A stretch of DNA of 64,000 bases from Antedon mediterranea (taxonomy: Eukaryota > Echinodermata > Crinoidea > Comatulida > Antedonidae): contig NC_092673.1 in NCBI RefSeq assembly GCF_964355755.1, positions 15,939,001 through 16,003,000 on the forward strand, in the 5' to 3' direction. Below, piece by piece: positions 12,301-27,300 of the stretch. The position numbers were made by a program, and so were the translations under genes. Every line of letters starts with the position of its first letter. Positions within the stretch are counted from its first letter, which is position 1. The notes beneath the pieces were generated by a model. That model was given only the letters and a program-made list of their open reading frames with translations, was not told the DNA's origin and did not search any database.

Positions 12301-15300
12301 TAAAATTTAAACAGTAGTCTTAAAATATGCATTACACAATGACAATGTTACATGTAAACTTACCACAGGAAGATATTAAAAGGAGGGTCGTAGTCTGGAT
12401 CATCATCATCATCTGATTCACTTATGTCAATTTCAATAGTCATACTAGAAAAACAAGCATAACACAGTTTTAATTGCAATACAATTGTCTACCTAACTTG
12501 ACATTGGTTGATGGATATTAAATGATTTGATTTCTATGGAATTTGAATTCAATGTTTATGTACTGTACAATCACCATAAACTGTTCACCATCAGTACAAC
12601 ATGCATTCTTTGTTATTGCAAAATATATTTACTTTGACTTTCCAGCATTGCTTTCATATTCTGCCTTTCTTTCAGTATCACTTTCACTAAAAATAAAAAA
12701 ATATCATTTAAACCATTGAATATTCACCCTTTTCAATTGTAAAATATTGTTTAAATAAATAAATTACATTGTATAGTGCATCATTACAGATTTACTCTAC
12801 AATCACTTGTCAGTGAACTTACAGAAGGAGTTATTATTTACTAACAATTGAGTGCCTTTGAAGCCCACCATCACATACCATTCCAAGTATCACATCACAT
12901 CTCCCAGGTCACAAGAAACATAGAAAATGTAATGATTCTTAACAAATATAATATACCAATGCCATCTGATAATGTTACTGTTATTTCAGCAATTCAGTAA
13001 ATTAAACATTGACTTACAATTCATTAGAAGATGAAAGTGCTGGTGCTGGTGAACTGGCTGAACCATGACTAGTAGTAGTGCTTAATTGATCTATTCCAGA
13101 TATACCTGAAAGGCTGAAAGCAAACCAACAATGTGTTGTAAACTGATTGAATTGTTGATTACCAATTCACAAGTAACAATTTATTACAATTGTTGTAATC
13201 ATGGTTATTTTTGTATTATAGTATAATTAACACAGGCCTAATGGCCAACTTAATTAAAAATCATATTTAGTTAGAACACATCATATTTTGCATTATTTAT
13301 TTGATGTTACTTTTAAAATTGAAAATCATAGAATCTTACTGAATTTCAGTCATGGAATCTGAACTATGATGTTGTGTCACCAATTTTGTTTCCACTGCCA
13401 TCATTGGAGTGGATGTCATTGCTGTTGCAAACTGGGGAGATACTTGTTTTTTTCACTTGTTGCAAACTCCTACTAGGCCTAGCACCACTAGGCATAGTCC
13501 TAGCAGTACTAGTACTAGTAGTACTACTACAAGGCCTACTAGTTGTAGAAGTCATTTCATTTAGAAGGCATTGTCATCGTTGACTGCTTTGTTTTCTCAT
13601 ACCTATAATAGTATTAATAATTTATGTATAGACAGGCCTAGTAGTAGAATTTAGAATAAACATGCATGATGGCTAATAAATATAATGTGAAGGCTCCATG
13701 ACTAGCTATAACGAGTAGGCCTAGGCCTACTAGTTAGGCCTATATAAAATAGGCCTAGCCTAGAGGCCTACCTATCTTATTTATATGCTAAATAATTTAA
13801 TTTTTTTTAGAAGGGCTAGGCCCCTAGCCTACTTTACTAGAGTAGTATGCCTAGCCTAGGAGGAGGTAGGACGGACGGCCCTGCTGGGCCCACCACCACC
13901 CAGACAGTCAGAATACTCACATATCGAGTAAAAATGTTGCAACTTCAGTCTCGCTCTCAAGATTGTTTGAATCCTGAACTGCTGTCCATCTTACAAAAAC
14001 TTCCGGACTTAGCAGTATTCTGCGATTATTGATATTGGTATTTATTCTACTTTTCCGTCTCTTTTTTTCTGAATTTGTGACCAACGCACCAGGACGCTTC
14101 TGACCCTTCTGACTCGCCATCATAAGAATGTTTTCTGTCCCCGCGCGCGCGAGAGGTTGTTGTTCCTCCGGCCGGCATGCAGCCGGTGTAAGATTGAAAT
14201 GTGTCCATCATTCAAAAGTGTCCGGGTGGACACTTTTCAGCATTGGATAGTGTCCAATTGCATGTTTCAACGGGTTCGCGGGCGTTTTCCAACAATTTAA
14301 TGCTGTCCGGCGCGTTTAATAATGTCTGACCCTTGGATTGAATACCGTCCGTGGTTGAGATTTGAGATTCAGGTTTTGATCGTGATTGCGCATGCACTTG
14401 TCTTTTTTTAACGACCACTATTTGTTAATAATGCCAAACTAGTTTTTATTTTTCAAAGATAACTTGGCTTAAAACACCTCCAATTAGCGACCATTATATT
14501 ATTTGGTATGAATAAAGACAAGAAGAATAAATAACAATATAATAATAATCATGTAATAAAAACAAGTAATTATACTGGTCCTCTTCCAATTAAAGAACAC
14601 TTTAGTTTAGACACTTCCAATTAGCGACCATTTTTATTGTTTTGTATGAGTAAAGACAAGAGTAATAATAGTTTTTAATCATGTGACAAAAAACAAGTAA
14701 TTGTACTGGTCCTCTTCCAATTAAAGATCACTTAAAATTAAACACTTCCAATTAGCGACCGTTTTATTATTTTGTATGAGTAAAGACAAGAATAATAAAT
14801 AGTTTATAATCATGTGATAAAAAACAAGTAATTGTACTGGTCCTCTTCCAATTAAAGATCACTTAAATTTAAACACTTCCAATTAGCGACCGTTATTATT
14901 GTTTTGTATGAATAGAAACAAGAAGAATAAATAGATTTTAATCATGTGATAAAAAACAAGCAATTGTACTGGTCCTCTTCCAATTAAAGATCACTTTAAT
15001 TTAAACACTTCCAATTAGCGACCGTTATATTATTTTGTATGAATAAAGGCAAGAATAATAAATAGATTTTAATCATATGACAAAAAACAAGTAATTGTAC
15101 TGGTCCTCTTTCAATTAAAGATCACTTTACTTTAAGACACTTCCAATTAGCGACCGTTATATTGTTTTGTATGAGTACAGACAAGAAGAATAAATAGATT
15201 TTAATCATGTGATAAAAAACAAGTAATTGTACTGGTCCTCTTCCAATTAAAGGTCACTTTACTGTAAGACACTTCCAATTAGCGACCGTTATATTATTTT

Positions 15301-18300
15301 GTATGAGTACAGACAAGAAGAATAAATAGATTTTAATCATGTGATAAAAAATAAGTAATTGTACTGGTCCTCTTCCAATTAAAGGTCACTTTACTTCAAG
15401 AAACTTCCATTTAGCGACCGTTATATTATTTTGTATGAATAAAGACAAGAATAATAAATAGTTTATAATCATGTGATATAAAATAAGTAATTGTACGGGT
15501 ACTCTTCCAATTAAAGGTCACTTTACTGTAAGACACTTCCAATTAGCGACCGTTATATTATTTTGTATGAGTACAGACAAGAAGAATAAATAGATTTTAA
15601 TCATGTGATAAAAAACAAGTAATTGTACTGGTCCTCTTCCAATGAAAGATCACTTTACTTTAAGACACTTCCAATTAGCGACCGTTATATTATTTTTTAT
15701 GAATAAAAACAAGAAGCATAAATAGTTTATAATCATGTGATATAAAATAAGTAATTGTACTGGTCCTCTTCCAATTAAAGGTCACTTTACTGTAAGACAC
15801 CTCCAATTAGCGACCGTTATATTATTTTGTATGAGTACAGACAATTAGAAGAATAAATAGATTTTAATCATGTGATAAAAAACAAGTAATTGTACTGGTC
15901 CTCTTCCAATGAAAGATCACTTTACTTTAAGACACTTCCATTTAGCGACCGTTATATTATTTTGTATGAGTACAGACAAGAAGAATAAATAGATTTTAAT
16001 CATGTGATAAAAAACAAGTAATTGTACTGGTCCTCTTCCAATTAAAGATCACTTTACTTTAAGACACTTCCAATTAGCGACCGTTATATTATTTTGTATG
16101 AGTACAGACAAGAAGAATAAATAGATTTTAATCATGTGATAAAAAATAAGTAATTGTACTGGTCCTCTTCCAATTAAAGGTCACTTTACTGTAAGACACT
16201 TCCATTTAGCGACCGTTATATTATTTTGTATGAGTACAGACAAGAAGAATGAATAGATTTTATTCATGTGATAAAAAACAAGTAATTGTACTGGTCCTCT
16301 TCCAATGAAAGATCACTTTACTTTAAAACACTTCCAATTAGCGACCGTTATATTATTTTTTATGAATAAAAACAAGAAGCATAAATAGTTTATAATCATG
16401 TGATATAAAATAAGTAATTGTACTGGTCCTCTTCCAATTAAAGGTCACTTTACTGTAAGACACCTCCAATTAGCGACCGTTATATTATTTTGTATGAGTA
16501 CAGACAATTAGAAGAATAAATAGATTTTAATCATGTGATAAAAAACAAGTAATTGTACTGGTCCTCTTCCAATGAAAGATCACTTTACTTTAAGACACTT
16601 CCATTTAGCGACCGTTATATTATTTTGTATGAGTACAGACAAGAAGAATAAATAGATTTTAATCATGTGATAAAAAACAAGTAATTGTACTGGTCCTCTT
16701 CCAATTAAAGATCACTTTACTTTAAGACACTTCCAATTAGCGACCGTTATATTATTTTGTATGAGTACAGACAAGAAGAATAAATAGATTTTAATCATGT
16801 GATAAAAAATAAGTAATTGTACTGGTCCTTTTCCAATTAAAGGTCACTTTACTTTAAGACACTTCCATTTAGCGACCGTTATATTATTTTGTATGAATAA
16901 AGACAAGAAGAATAAATACTAGTTAAGACAAGAAGAATAAATAGTTTATAATCATGTGATAAAAAACAAGTAATTGTACGGGTCCTCTTCCAATTATAGA
17001 TCACTTTAGTTTAAACACTTCCAATTAGCGACCGTTATATTATTTTGTACGAGTAAAGACAAGAAGAATAAATAGTTTACTTGTTTAATCCCCAATCAAT
17101 TAAAAGTTGCACCTTTTTATAATCAACACGATATAGCTGATCTCTTGAAAAAACATAATCAGTTTTACTGAAGTATTATGTTAATTGGTACATTGATCGT
17201 CACATCGAGAATATGGTAGGGGTGTCACACTATGTGCGTCTAGGGTGAATGCAAAGATAATGACATCGATATAGCGCCACATCAACACGTTTTTATGCAC
17301 CTTTGGTGTAAGTATTTATTTTAGTATTTTGTCCTTAAATCAGAATTTATATTCAAAGAAAAAATGACTTGTTATGTAAAAAAACAACAATTCGGTATCT
17401 GGAATCTTAAAATTAATGTATCTATAAAAATAATTAATATGGGATAGGCCTGAGACCTCATACATTTGTTAATAGGGCTACTTTATTGAACCTTCATTTT
17501 ATCGGATGTTATAAGAACGCTTGCTTCAACCGATTCTTTTTTTGAACAGCATTTTGTTTAAAGGCGATTGTGTTATTTTCAATGTTTAATAAACTTCTGG
17601 AATTTCAGAGAAACCCATTTTAATAAACAAAAGCTTCTTATAAAATGTGCTTACTGGATAATGTTTCATACATGTTTGGCTGGTTCAAATTTACTTTACT
17701 TTTGCTTTTCCGCTACTCCCCTGTTATACTATATATTTGTTGTTATGTAGAAAGATTGAAAATAAATTCATTCATTCATTCTTCTTTTATTTCGGAAAAA
17801 AAAAATTCTCCATAGTTCAGTAACAAGTGTACATTATTGTAAATATAACAAATACATATACATATATATATATATATATAATATATATGTATTTGTTATA
17901 TTTACAATAATGTACACTTGTTACTGTCTGTATATATATATATATATATATATATGTATTGTGTTCCAACCGTACCACGCCGAGAATGTTAAAGGGTCGT
18001 TATCCGGTCGAGTTAAAGAACAATACCATGAAAGCCCCAGTGGTCTAATGGTTAGGGCAACTGCATATCAAGCCGACGGTCCGAGTTCGAGCCTCGGTTG
18101 GGGCGACTTTTTCTCATTCTCTCAGATTTCCTCATCTTTATCGTTTCAAAAATTAATTAAATCATTTTCAGTGTATCACCGGGCGGTTTGGAATTTATTT
18201 CTATGCCTGTTGTGTTTACAACTGAGGACTAGTGCTGTTCCGCCGTACCACGCCGAGAATGTTAAAGAGTCGCTATCCAATCGAGTTCGAACCGTGAAAG

Positions 18301-21300
18301 CCCCAGTGGTCTAACGGTTAGGACATCTGCATATCAAGCAGGCGGTCCGAGTTCGAGTCTCGGTTGGGGCGACTTTAACTCATTCTCACAGATTTCCTCA
18401 TCTTTATCGTTTCAAATTAATTAATTAAATTTCAGTATATTACCCGGCGGTTTAGAATTAATGTTCTATGCTACATAGTCACGTGGTTAGAACAATAGTT
18501 TCATATATCTACTATGTAGATTGGATGAAGGAAAAGCAAATTCATGAATACATTACAAATAAATGTATGAATTGTGAATTACAAAAATATTAAATGTTGT
18601 TGTCTTGTCAGAATGAGTTGTAAATATGAACGAGTTTTGTAAACATAAATTATATATCATTGATCATTACTTATATTAACAGGATAAAATAATAATAGTG
18701 TAATAATAATGAACAATAGTTACAGAAAAATATTTATTTATTTATTTATTTATTGCTATTAAAACTTGTTTCAGTAAGTGTGTTTGTATTTATTTTACTT
18801 TGTTATTGATCATCATTGGTCTGGCTACCAATACATTGGAAGCACGCAAGCCTCGCTACCACGTCAAGGTTGATGATCATAGCGAGGGTAGGTTGCACGT
18901 TTGTATGTGCCCCTTTGACCAAAGAAAACATATTATAGAAGAAAATTGCATAACATTATGAAACAGAATCATATGAGTTGTAAATATGAAAAAGTTTTTT
19001 AAACATAAAAATACAATAAAAATAAACACTAGTTACAATCTAATTCACGTACTTTTACCTTACCGGACCTTTAGTCGCGTTATTCTTTTATACAATCTGC
19101 TTTTTAATTAATTTTTTAATCCTTGTAGCGATCAAAGCAGGGCGCATGACACATCATTGCATGTTTACACTGGACACACTGTATTTGATCTGTTGTTACC
19201 TGCCATTAGACCCCTTGAGCCTTTGACGTACTTATGCTCAGATATTCGTCTTCCGTTGATTCAATGAAAGATGGTGACGCTTTAATTAGCCGCTGTGGTG
19301 AATCTATGTTCTTCTTTCTGGTCCGACAAATGCAATTGGTATTTCTTCGTCGATGAGTTTCAGACAAAGCCGACAATCTCCTCTTGACGGAAGCACCTGT
19401 AAAAAATCAAAGCATTAACGAAACTTACCTCTATAAGGTAAACAAATACCCTTTTCACCATTTAATGCTTCTGTGTATGTTGAGATTACCGGTCATAGGT
19501 AGGCCTACAGTTAAAGAGTGACGTTGTATGAATCAACATATAATTGTCCAGGTACTTCATTGTTGCTCTGATGAATCCTTTCCGGGAAATGTTCCATGTC
19601 ACAAAGATTCAATTTTTTCAAATAGGTTTTTGTTCATGGACATATAGTTTAGTATGTAATCCCGTACAACTACATGGTAGTTCTGGACACCAAAGAGAAT
19701 ATAACTCAAAGCCCTAAAAAGACAGTTGCCGTCCCCTCTCATATTAACAACTTTAGTAGGCCTGGCTGCCTTGTCCATTTCACATTTTAAGTGAGTTTTG
19801 TGAAAATTTTTGACATTGATACCAAATGGTGCTGCCTTTTCAAGCTGCCAATTGGCATCGACAGGAAAGAATAACTTTCTTGAAGTTTTCGTGTTGAGGT
19901 ATACCACATCACTATCAGATACAGGCCTACTGTTGTCATGGTCATCATCCGGTGCGACATTATCATTGTCTAATGTAGGTATGTTATCGTGATTATCCAG
20001 TGTGATATCATCGTTCTTGGATGTAGGTATGTTAATGTGATCATCCGGTGTGATATCATAATTCTTGGATGTAGGTCTGTTATCGTTATCATCAACATTC
20101 TTGGATGTAGGTATGTTAATAATGTGATCATCCGGTGTGATATCACCATTCTTGGATGTAGGTATGTTATCATGGTGCGTTACTTCAGGTGGGATGTCTG
20201 GCGTTCGCTTTCGTTTCTTTGGAGGGAGATGCTTATCATTGGTATTACATTTCTGTTTAGTGCTTGATGATGGACAGTTCAAAGAGGTTGTTTTATCGGA
20301 CTTGTAATGTCTGATCTTGTTTCCGTTAACAATAGCCCTTCTTCCTTTTAGTCGATATGTATTGTGAGTGAGGACTTTTTCTATAATATATGGACCAGTC
20401 CATCGAGCATTAAGTTTGCCTCCCTTTCTTGACAAATTTCTGGAATTCTGCAAGAGCACTTGATCTCCTGCATAGTACGTGTTGCTTTTAACACCAGCAT
20501 CATGATAATGTTTTTGCTTTTTCTGTGCTTTTTTGATATTTTCTGATGCCTTTCTCCTTGAATCTTTGAGTTTCAAAAAAGCGTCCACTCTTATTTTTAA
20601 AGGAACAGTTCCGGATATGTCATCTTTATTAGACGAAACGATGGGAATACGTAATTCTACAGGCAACACAGCCTTTCTACCGTAAACTAATGAGAATGGG
20701 TCACATTTCGTAGACTTGTGCTCGGATGTTCTGTAGGCAAACAACACGTATGGGAGTTGTATATCCCAGTCATTTTGGTCTGCGTTGGTCAACGTCATAA
20801 GCATTGTGCAAAGTGTTCTGTTAAAGCGCTCCGTTTGCCCGCCTGTTTGAGGATGGTATGGTGAGGCAACTCTGTGGTCTACCCCAATCAGCTTACAGAA
20901 GCTGTCATTCAGCTCATTACAAAACTCTCTACCCTGGTCTGTAATCAATATAGAAGGTGTTCCATGTCTGCAGACAAAATCAATAAAAGATCTCAGCACT
21001 GTTTTAGCAGATTTATCTGGAATTGCATCAGCTTCCACCCATTTGGTAAGGTACTCCGTAAATACAAGTAAGTACCGATTACCTGAAACACAGCAAATAA
21101 TAATATAATAAGCCGTAATAATAGTAGTGTCAAAATGTCATGATGAGATGTACAACACCCGAACTGTACGAATGAAATAACAATAATAATAACAATATTA
21201 ATATCAATAAATATAATAAGAACAAGAACAATAATAATATCGTGGATTTACATAGCGCCTAATGTTGTAAAACCTCTATGCGCTGAACAGTATTACCCCA

Positions 21301-24300
21301 GTCATGGTTTGGATCAAATTAAAACAGGCAGAAATAAAGATTATTACAGTATAGCCATAATCGATGTAAATCCGGTGACAATAATAAGAGCATCTGATTC
21401 TTGGTAAATCTAGTTTTTGTTGACAGTGTAAAAAAGAGAACTGTCATAATTTTAGTTTAGTTAACAATTTCAAGAAACCTCACAGAAATTGCGCTTGTGC
21501 CTTTACAATAATAAATTTAAGTTCAGCCCTATTACAATAAAGGCCGAACAGAACTAATTATTAACTGTAATTTTAGGCCCTGAAGAATGAATTACAAAGT
21601 TTTCTGAACGTATTTCATTCATGTCTTCTTGCTTTTTACTTTTACGTTTTGATTTAGCTTTTTTATCCAGTCACAGCATTTTTGTTTTTCAGTAATTTGT
21701 CATGAGATACCTTACCATTTTCTGTCTTTACCAAAGGCCCAACAATATCCATACCGATCTGTCTGAAAGCAGTATCTGTTACGGGTATAGGTTGAAGTGG
21801 CACTTTTGCTTTTTTTAAAACTTCTTTCCGTTGGCACTGATCACAGGCGGCTATAAAATTACGAACACCATCAAATGACCCCTTCCAATAATACCTTTCG
21901 CGTATCTTTTTCCAACTGTTAAAAAAAAAAAAAAATGTGTTTATTGTATTGATGATATTCAATCTCTTTGTAGGTTTACTATTGACCTTAAAACTGTATT
22001 ATGGATTCTTTAAATATTTTAATTTTATTTTGTTTTTTAATATTATTTATTATTTATTACCGCAGTTCACATCACCATTCTCATCAATGCATTATAATAA
22101 CATTACAGTTTGGCGTTCCATATATTTTAACTTTTCGTTTAAGGCAAGCACTGGGCACAACTGATTAATTAACTTTTAATATTTATCTATGTTTCTAGTT
22201 TTTTTATTTGACAATGATAAATGAATATTGAAAAGAGAAAAGATACCTTCTATGAAAAATGTCCATCAGTCCGTGATGATTCCGTGTCACATTGTACCAG
22301 GGAGATTTACATCTCCCTGATTGTACCGTGTTTACATTCTAAATACCCCCATATAAACTTCAAATTGAGTGCAGCCTCCCATACAAAATAACTACGCCCT
22401 CAATCTGGTAATAATTCACTCAGGCAATAAAAAACTAACTTGAAAAGTATAAATAATTAATTGTCCTACTAGAATTATTGTGTACGCTTGGTGAATGTGC
22501 GACAGAGTAGATATAAAAATCGCCACTTTTTTTTTAAAATAAACAAGGGGAAATATATACGTTTTAACACTACATACTGGTTAAATTTATTTATTTTTAA
22601 AATGTAGAGGACACCCTATTAAGGAAACCGGGTACTTTTTAGTGAGCCACAATGGTAGATTGCGAGAGGTAGTGGTCCTTTAAAATAGGTGGTCACTTAC
22701 GAAAGATGTGGTCGATAAGGGAGGTGGTCGCTTACGATATGTGATCGATTATGAGAAGCGGTCTCCTAACAGAGAGGTCGTTTATTAGAAGTGGTCACTT
22801 AAGAGAGGTGATTTATACAAGAGTTGGTATATTATGAGAAGCGGTCCATTTAGAGATATGGTGGTCTTCTAAAAGAGATCATCACTTACGAGAGGCGGTC
22901 GAAAATATAAAGCGGTCGCTTACGAGAGTTGTGGTTGTTAAGAGAGGTGGTCGCTTACTACGAGAGGTGGTCGATTATGAGAAGCGGTCCATAATGAGAG
23001 GATGTGATCACTTACAATAGTTGGTCGATTATGGGAAGCGATCCCTTAACAGAGACGATGGCCGTTTAATAGAGGTGGTCACCCAAAAAAGTTGTCGTTA
23101 CGAGAGAGGAAGTCGATTATGAGAAACGGTCCCTTAAAAGAGTTGGTTGCTTACGATGTGTGGTCGTTTTAGAAAGTTGGTCGGTTACGAGACGTGGATA
23201 GATGGATAGCTAAGTAAACAGATGCATTTGCACATGATTTAGACATTTAGGTTTGTAAAATATATATTTTCTACATTAGCTGGCGATAGTCCTACATTAG
23301 CTGGGATGCAATTTTCGTTCCTACATTCGTTGTTGATCGTTCTACATGGTGTTAATTTTTTTCATTACATAAGCTGCAGGTGGTTTTACTCCATTACCGG
23401 GGGATTGGAAACTAGTTTTGTTATTGAAAATGCGTTTTTTTTAAAGAAGTATTCCCTAAAAAAAAATGTAATAATCCACTTTAAAGTTACATAATAAAAG
23501 TCTTCTTCCTTACATTTTTTTTGTCAAATTGTGTTTTCTTTCATAAGTATACATTTTAAACGAACGAAAGTTAATACTGATATGGCTTTTTGCATTATGA
23601 ATGAGCAACTAATATTGAACATATTTATTATACCAAGACCTGAATAAGTTTTCATTCGGGAAGTATTTGTATCACTATTTAAAACTAAGATATCTCTCAT
23701 GAGGGATATCTCTATATTACTTACTTACCAAGATATTTAGAATGGAAGATTCTTGTCCCATTCGGAATATCACAAGTGGATTTTTTTCTGTGTTAGTTAT
23801 GCAGTGGGCACGTGTAGAGTACCGTATATGAACTGTTATAAAACTAAAACATTACTATTATAGATAGAGCTAGTTGTACTGTATTCTTCTTGGTTTTTCG
23901 AGGTGTAATAAGCCTACAAAAAAATATCTATTAACATAGATATTTCTTTTAAAAAGTAAGACATCTTAGTTTTCAATTGAAATAATCTATCTTTATTAAA
24001 AGAGATATCTTAATTTTGAACTAAAGATATATGCGTTGTGTAGCACTGTGTAAATTATATAATAATAATCTGTCAAATTATTGAAACAGTGCTCATATTC
24101 GGAACATTTTTGATTAATTATTGAATGCCAATATATGTTTTGTATTTTTTACATGTGATATTTTATGTTCAACTTCAATATATTTATACAATTAATTGCG
24201 ATAATATATTGAGTAGAAATTATTATCGACTTAACATATTTTTCATTCATGGAGGTATAAAAATATGTTTGAATCTATATATAAAATACTAACTTCATAA

Positions 24301-27300
24301 TGTACACGGTCATTATACATTTTTCAATTGATAAGTATTAGTTATTATTCATTTAATTCATTCATTTAATCATTTGTTTCGAATTCTGTGGTCCACAGAA
24401 AGTAAAATTACGTATAAAATCATTTAAAAACAATGCTGTACTAATTACTAATACTCATCTCAGGATGGCATTCCACCTGGCCAAACATATAAACAGTTTT
24501 AAAGTCACCCAGAAACTTATCGAAGCTTAAATATTATTTAATTGACAAACTTTAAACTTACGTTTTGTTGACACCCAAGTGACCACCATGTGCCTGCTTA
24601 TGGATACTGTTTAACACTTCGTTTTTTTCTTTCGGTAACAATACACGCAACAATCTACCAGAATGTTGTTTGTAATACAAGATATCACGAAGAATTGTAA
24701 AGTTCTTGGCTTTCCGTCGCAAACTTCGTTTTAATATTTCAGAATAATTTACAGGATAAACGTTGTTTTGTAGATAGTTTCTCAAGGCATCAAACTCATG
24801 ATCGGCCATAATGATAATAAGTAAAAATAGAAAGAAGGCAGATTGTAACGAACAACACCGTGATTGGAACTTTGCAAGCAAAGTGAATGATTTTTTAAAT
24901 GTAGGAGGTTTTGAACAAACATTGAGCCAATCAGCTTCTTGCTACATTTGTTTTAACCAATTGCCGATTAGAAGAAAGAGCAAACAGTTTTGTCAGGTGT
25001 AGGCCTATAATTTAAACTTTGTGCCTTAAGTGGATGTCACGAACTCCTTTTACGTATGTTTCCGAGCGGTTGAAAATACTTTAGAAACTCCCTTGTGACA
25101 TAAAAGTATACACACCAAATTCACAAAGTTGTAAAATAACTCAAAAACAAATCTTTAATTTCAATCAACTTCAACTTTCAACAACCCAGTAAGCATTTTA
25201 AACAACAGCTTCACAATAACTTTTACAATCTAATATCCAACCTCTAATATCCAACAACATGACAATAGTTTTACATCCCTTTATATACAAGATGTTCCTA
25301 TCCTTCTATATCATTCTTTATACTTCTTATTCTATTTGATTACAGTTTCTATTAATAGCATACTGGAATGTTCCTGATTGTTATTATATTAATTATACAT
25401 GATGTCTTAAATGTAAACATCTTATTCTAGAATGTTCATGGTTAGGGAATGGTAATTTATTACAGTGGCAAGTACACAAAAAAATGAGAGAAAAAAACTA
25501 TTGGAGGGAAATGCCATTTATTAAATTAAATTTCGAAGATACTCTTATTGGTAAACGCTTCAGTCGTTCTATTACACAATAAATAGCACATTCAGATAGG
25601 AGTATAAAATATAATCATATAGTTATTCTTTATTACATATTATACGTTCATCTCAAATTATATTATAATATTAATTGAAATTGTATTTAAATTTGTATCC
25701 GTTTTTGTCGACAGGACCACAATGCAAAACAAGTATATTTCTACTTGATTGTGTATAATCCTGTATAAATATGTTGTTAAATAAATAAAATAATATTAAA
25801 TAGTAATCTACGTAAAATAATATTATAGTACATAAGTTCGTATTAAAACCGTTCAGGCTATGAGGCAACCCCCGCTCCCTGTATATTAAATAGAAACATT
25901 TTTTATAATACTTATACTAGAATCATATACTAATTTATTTAGTTATTTTTTAAAATAAGAGAATTAAATTACGTAACATACTGTGGTATATAATTCTTGT
26001 AATGAAATCATATTCATGGTAAGCGTAATCTTAATTTGAGATATGGCAAGTTCGCACCCCTTCTCCTGACAAATAACAGATGACAGTTAACACGACTACC
26101 GGTAATTAATATCTCCCGAGAGCCGCTGTTTTGAGGTTGACCTGACAATTGTGGCCTGAGTTATGGGACATTACCCTTGCTGGACATCTGGTAAAAATAA
26201 ATACTGATTATGCTGCCACTTTAGTACACAAAACAATAAATAAAAAAAAATAAAAAAACACAACTTGTGGCATTTCCTTTACACTAGTCCCTGTTCAAAA
26301 CCGCTAGTGTAGAAAACGGCAGCAAATGTCGTCGAAACTGTCAAATCCACCCATGTAGTAAAACCTAGAACTAGCTAATGTAGAAACACCAACAGTTATT
26401 TATTAAATAAAAATCAACATTAGCTAATATACAACTTAACAGGTAATGAAGTAACGAAAATTGCCTCACAGCTGATGTAGTTAATATCGCCAGCTAATAA
26501 AATAATAATTATATATTTTACAAACCTAAATGTCTAAATCATGTGCAAATGTATTTCTCTACTTAGTTTAGCTGTCAGTCTATCCACCTCTCGTAAGTGA
26601 TCGGCTTTCAAAACGTAACACTCTGATCGTAAGCAACTACCCTTGTTAGCGACCACCTTTAATATTTAAAAGGAACTACCTCTGTTAAAGGACCGCTTCT
26701 CACAATGGACAACTTCCTGAAGGGGTAACCTCCTCTCATAAGGGACTGCTTTTCATAAACTACCACCGCTCGTAGACGACCACTTCTTTTACCGACTACA
26801 CCTCCCGTAAGTGACCACCTCAATAGAGGTGGTAATTTGCGAAAGGTGGTCGTTACGGATGGTAGTCGATTATGAGAAGTGGTCCCAGTGGAGAGGTGGA
26901 CGTTTTTTTTTTATAGAGAGGTCGACACTTTAGGCGTGGTCGTTAAGAGAGGTAGTCCGTCATGAGGTTGATTATGAGAAGCCGAGGTGGTGGTCCTTTA
27001 AAATAGCTCGTCCTTGACGAGTGGTGTGGTCGTTAAGAGATGGTGGGCGATTATCAGAGACGGTGGTCGTTCAATAGAGGTGGTTACTTACTAGAAGTGG
27101 TTGTTGGTTGGTCACTTACGAGACGTGGATAGATGGATAGCTACCGGTAAGTAAAGAAATGCATTTTCACATGATGTAGACAGGTTTTTAAATTATACAA
27201 TATTTTCAACATTAGCTGTGAGGCAATTTTCGTTACTACATTATCTGCTGACCGTTCTAAATTAGCTGGTGTTGATTTTAAAAATTGATACATAAGCTGT

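Noticed and set aside
17910-18314. 134-residue plus-strand ORF
   Set aside because: It starts in an (ta)n run and reads through a tRNA-like sequence and its duplicate flanks; composition is not protein-like.
19599-24809. Endogenous retrovirus or Ty3/gypsy LTR element
   Set aside because: Only integrase modules are present, split by spliceosomal introns. No gag, protease, RT, RNase H, LTR or primer-binding site is seen nearby.
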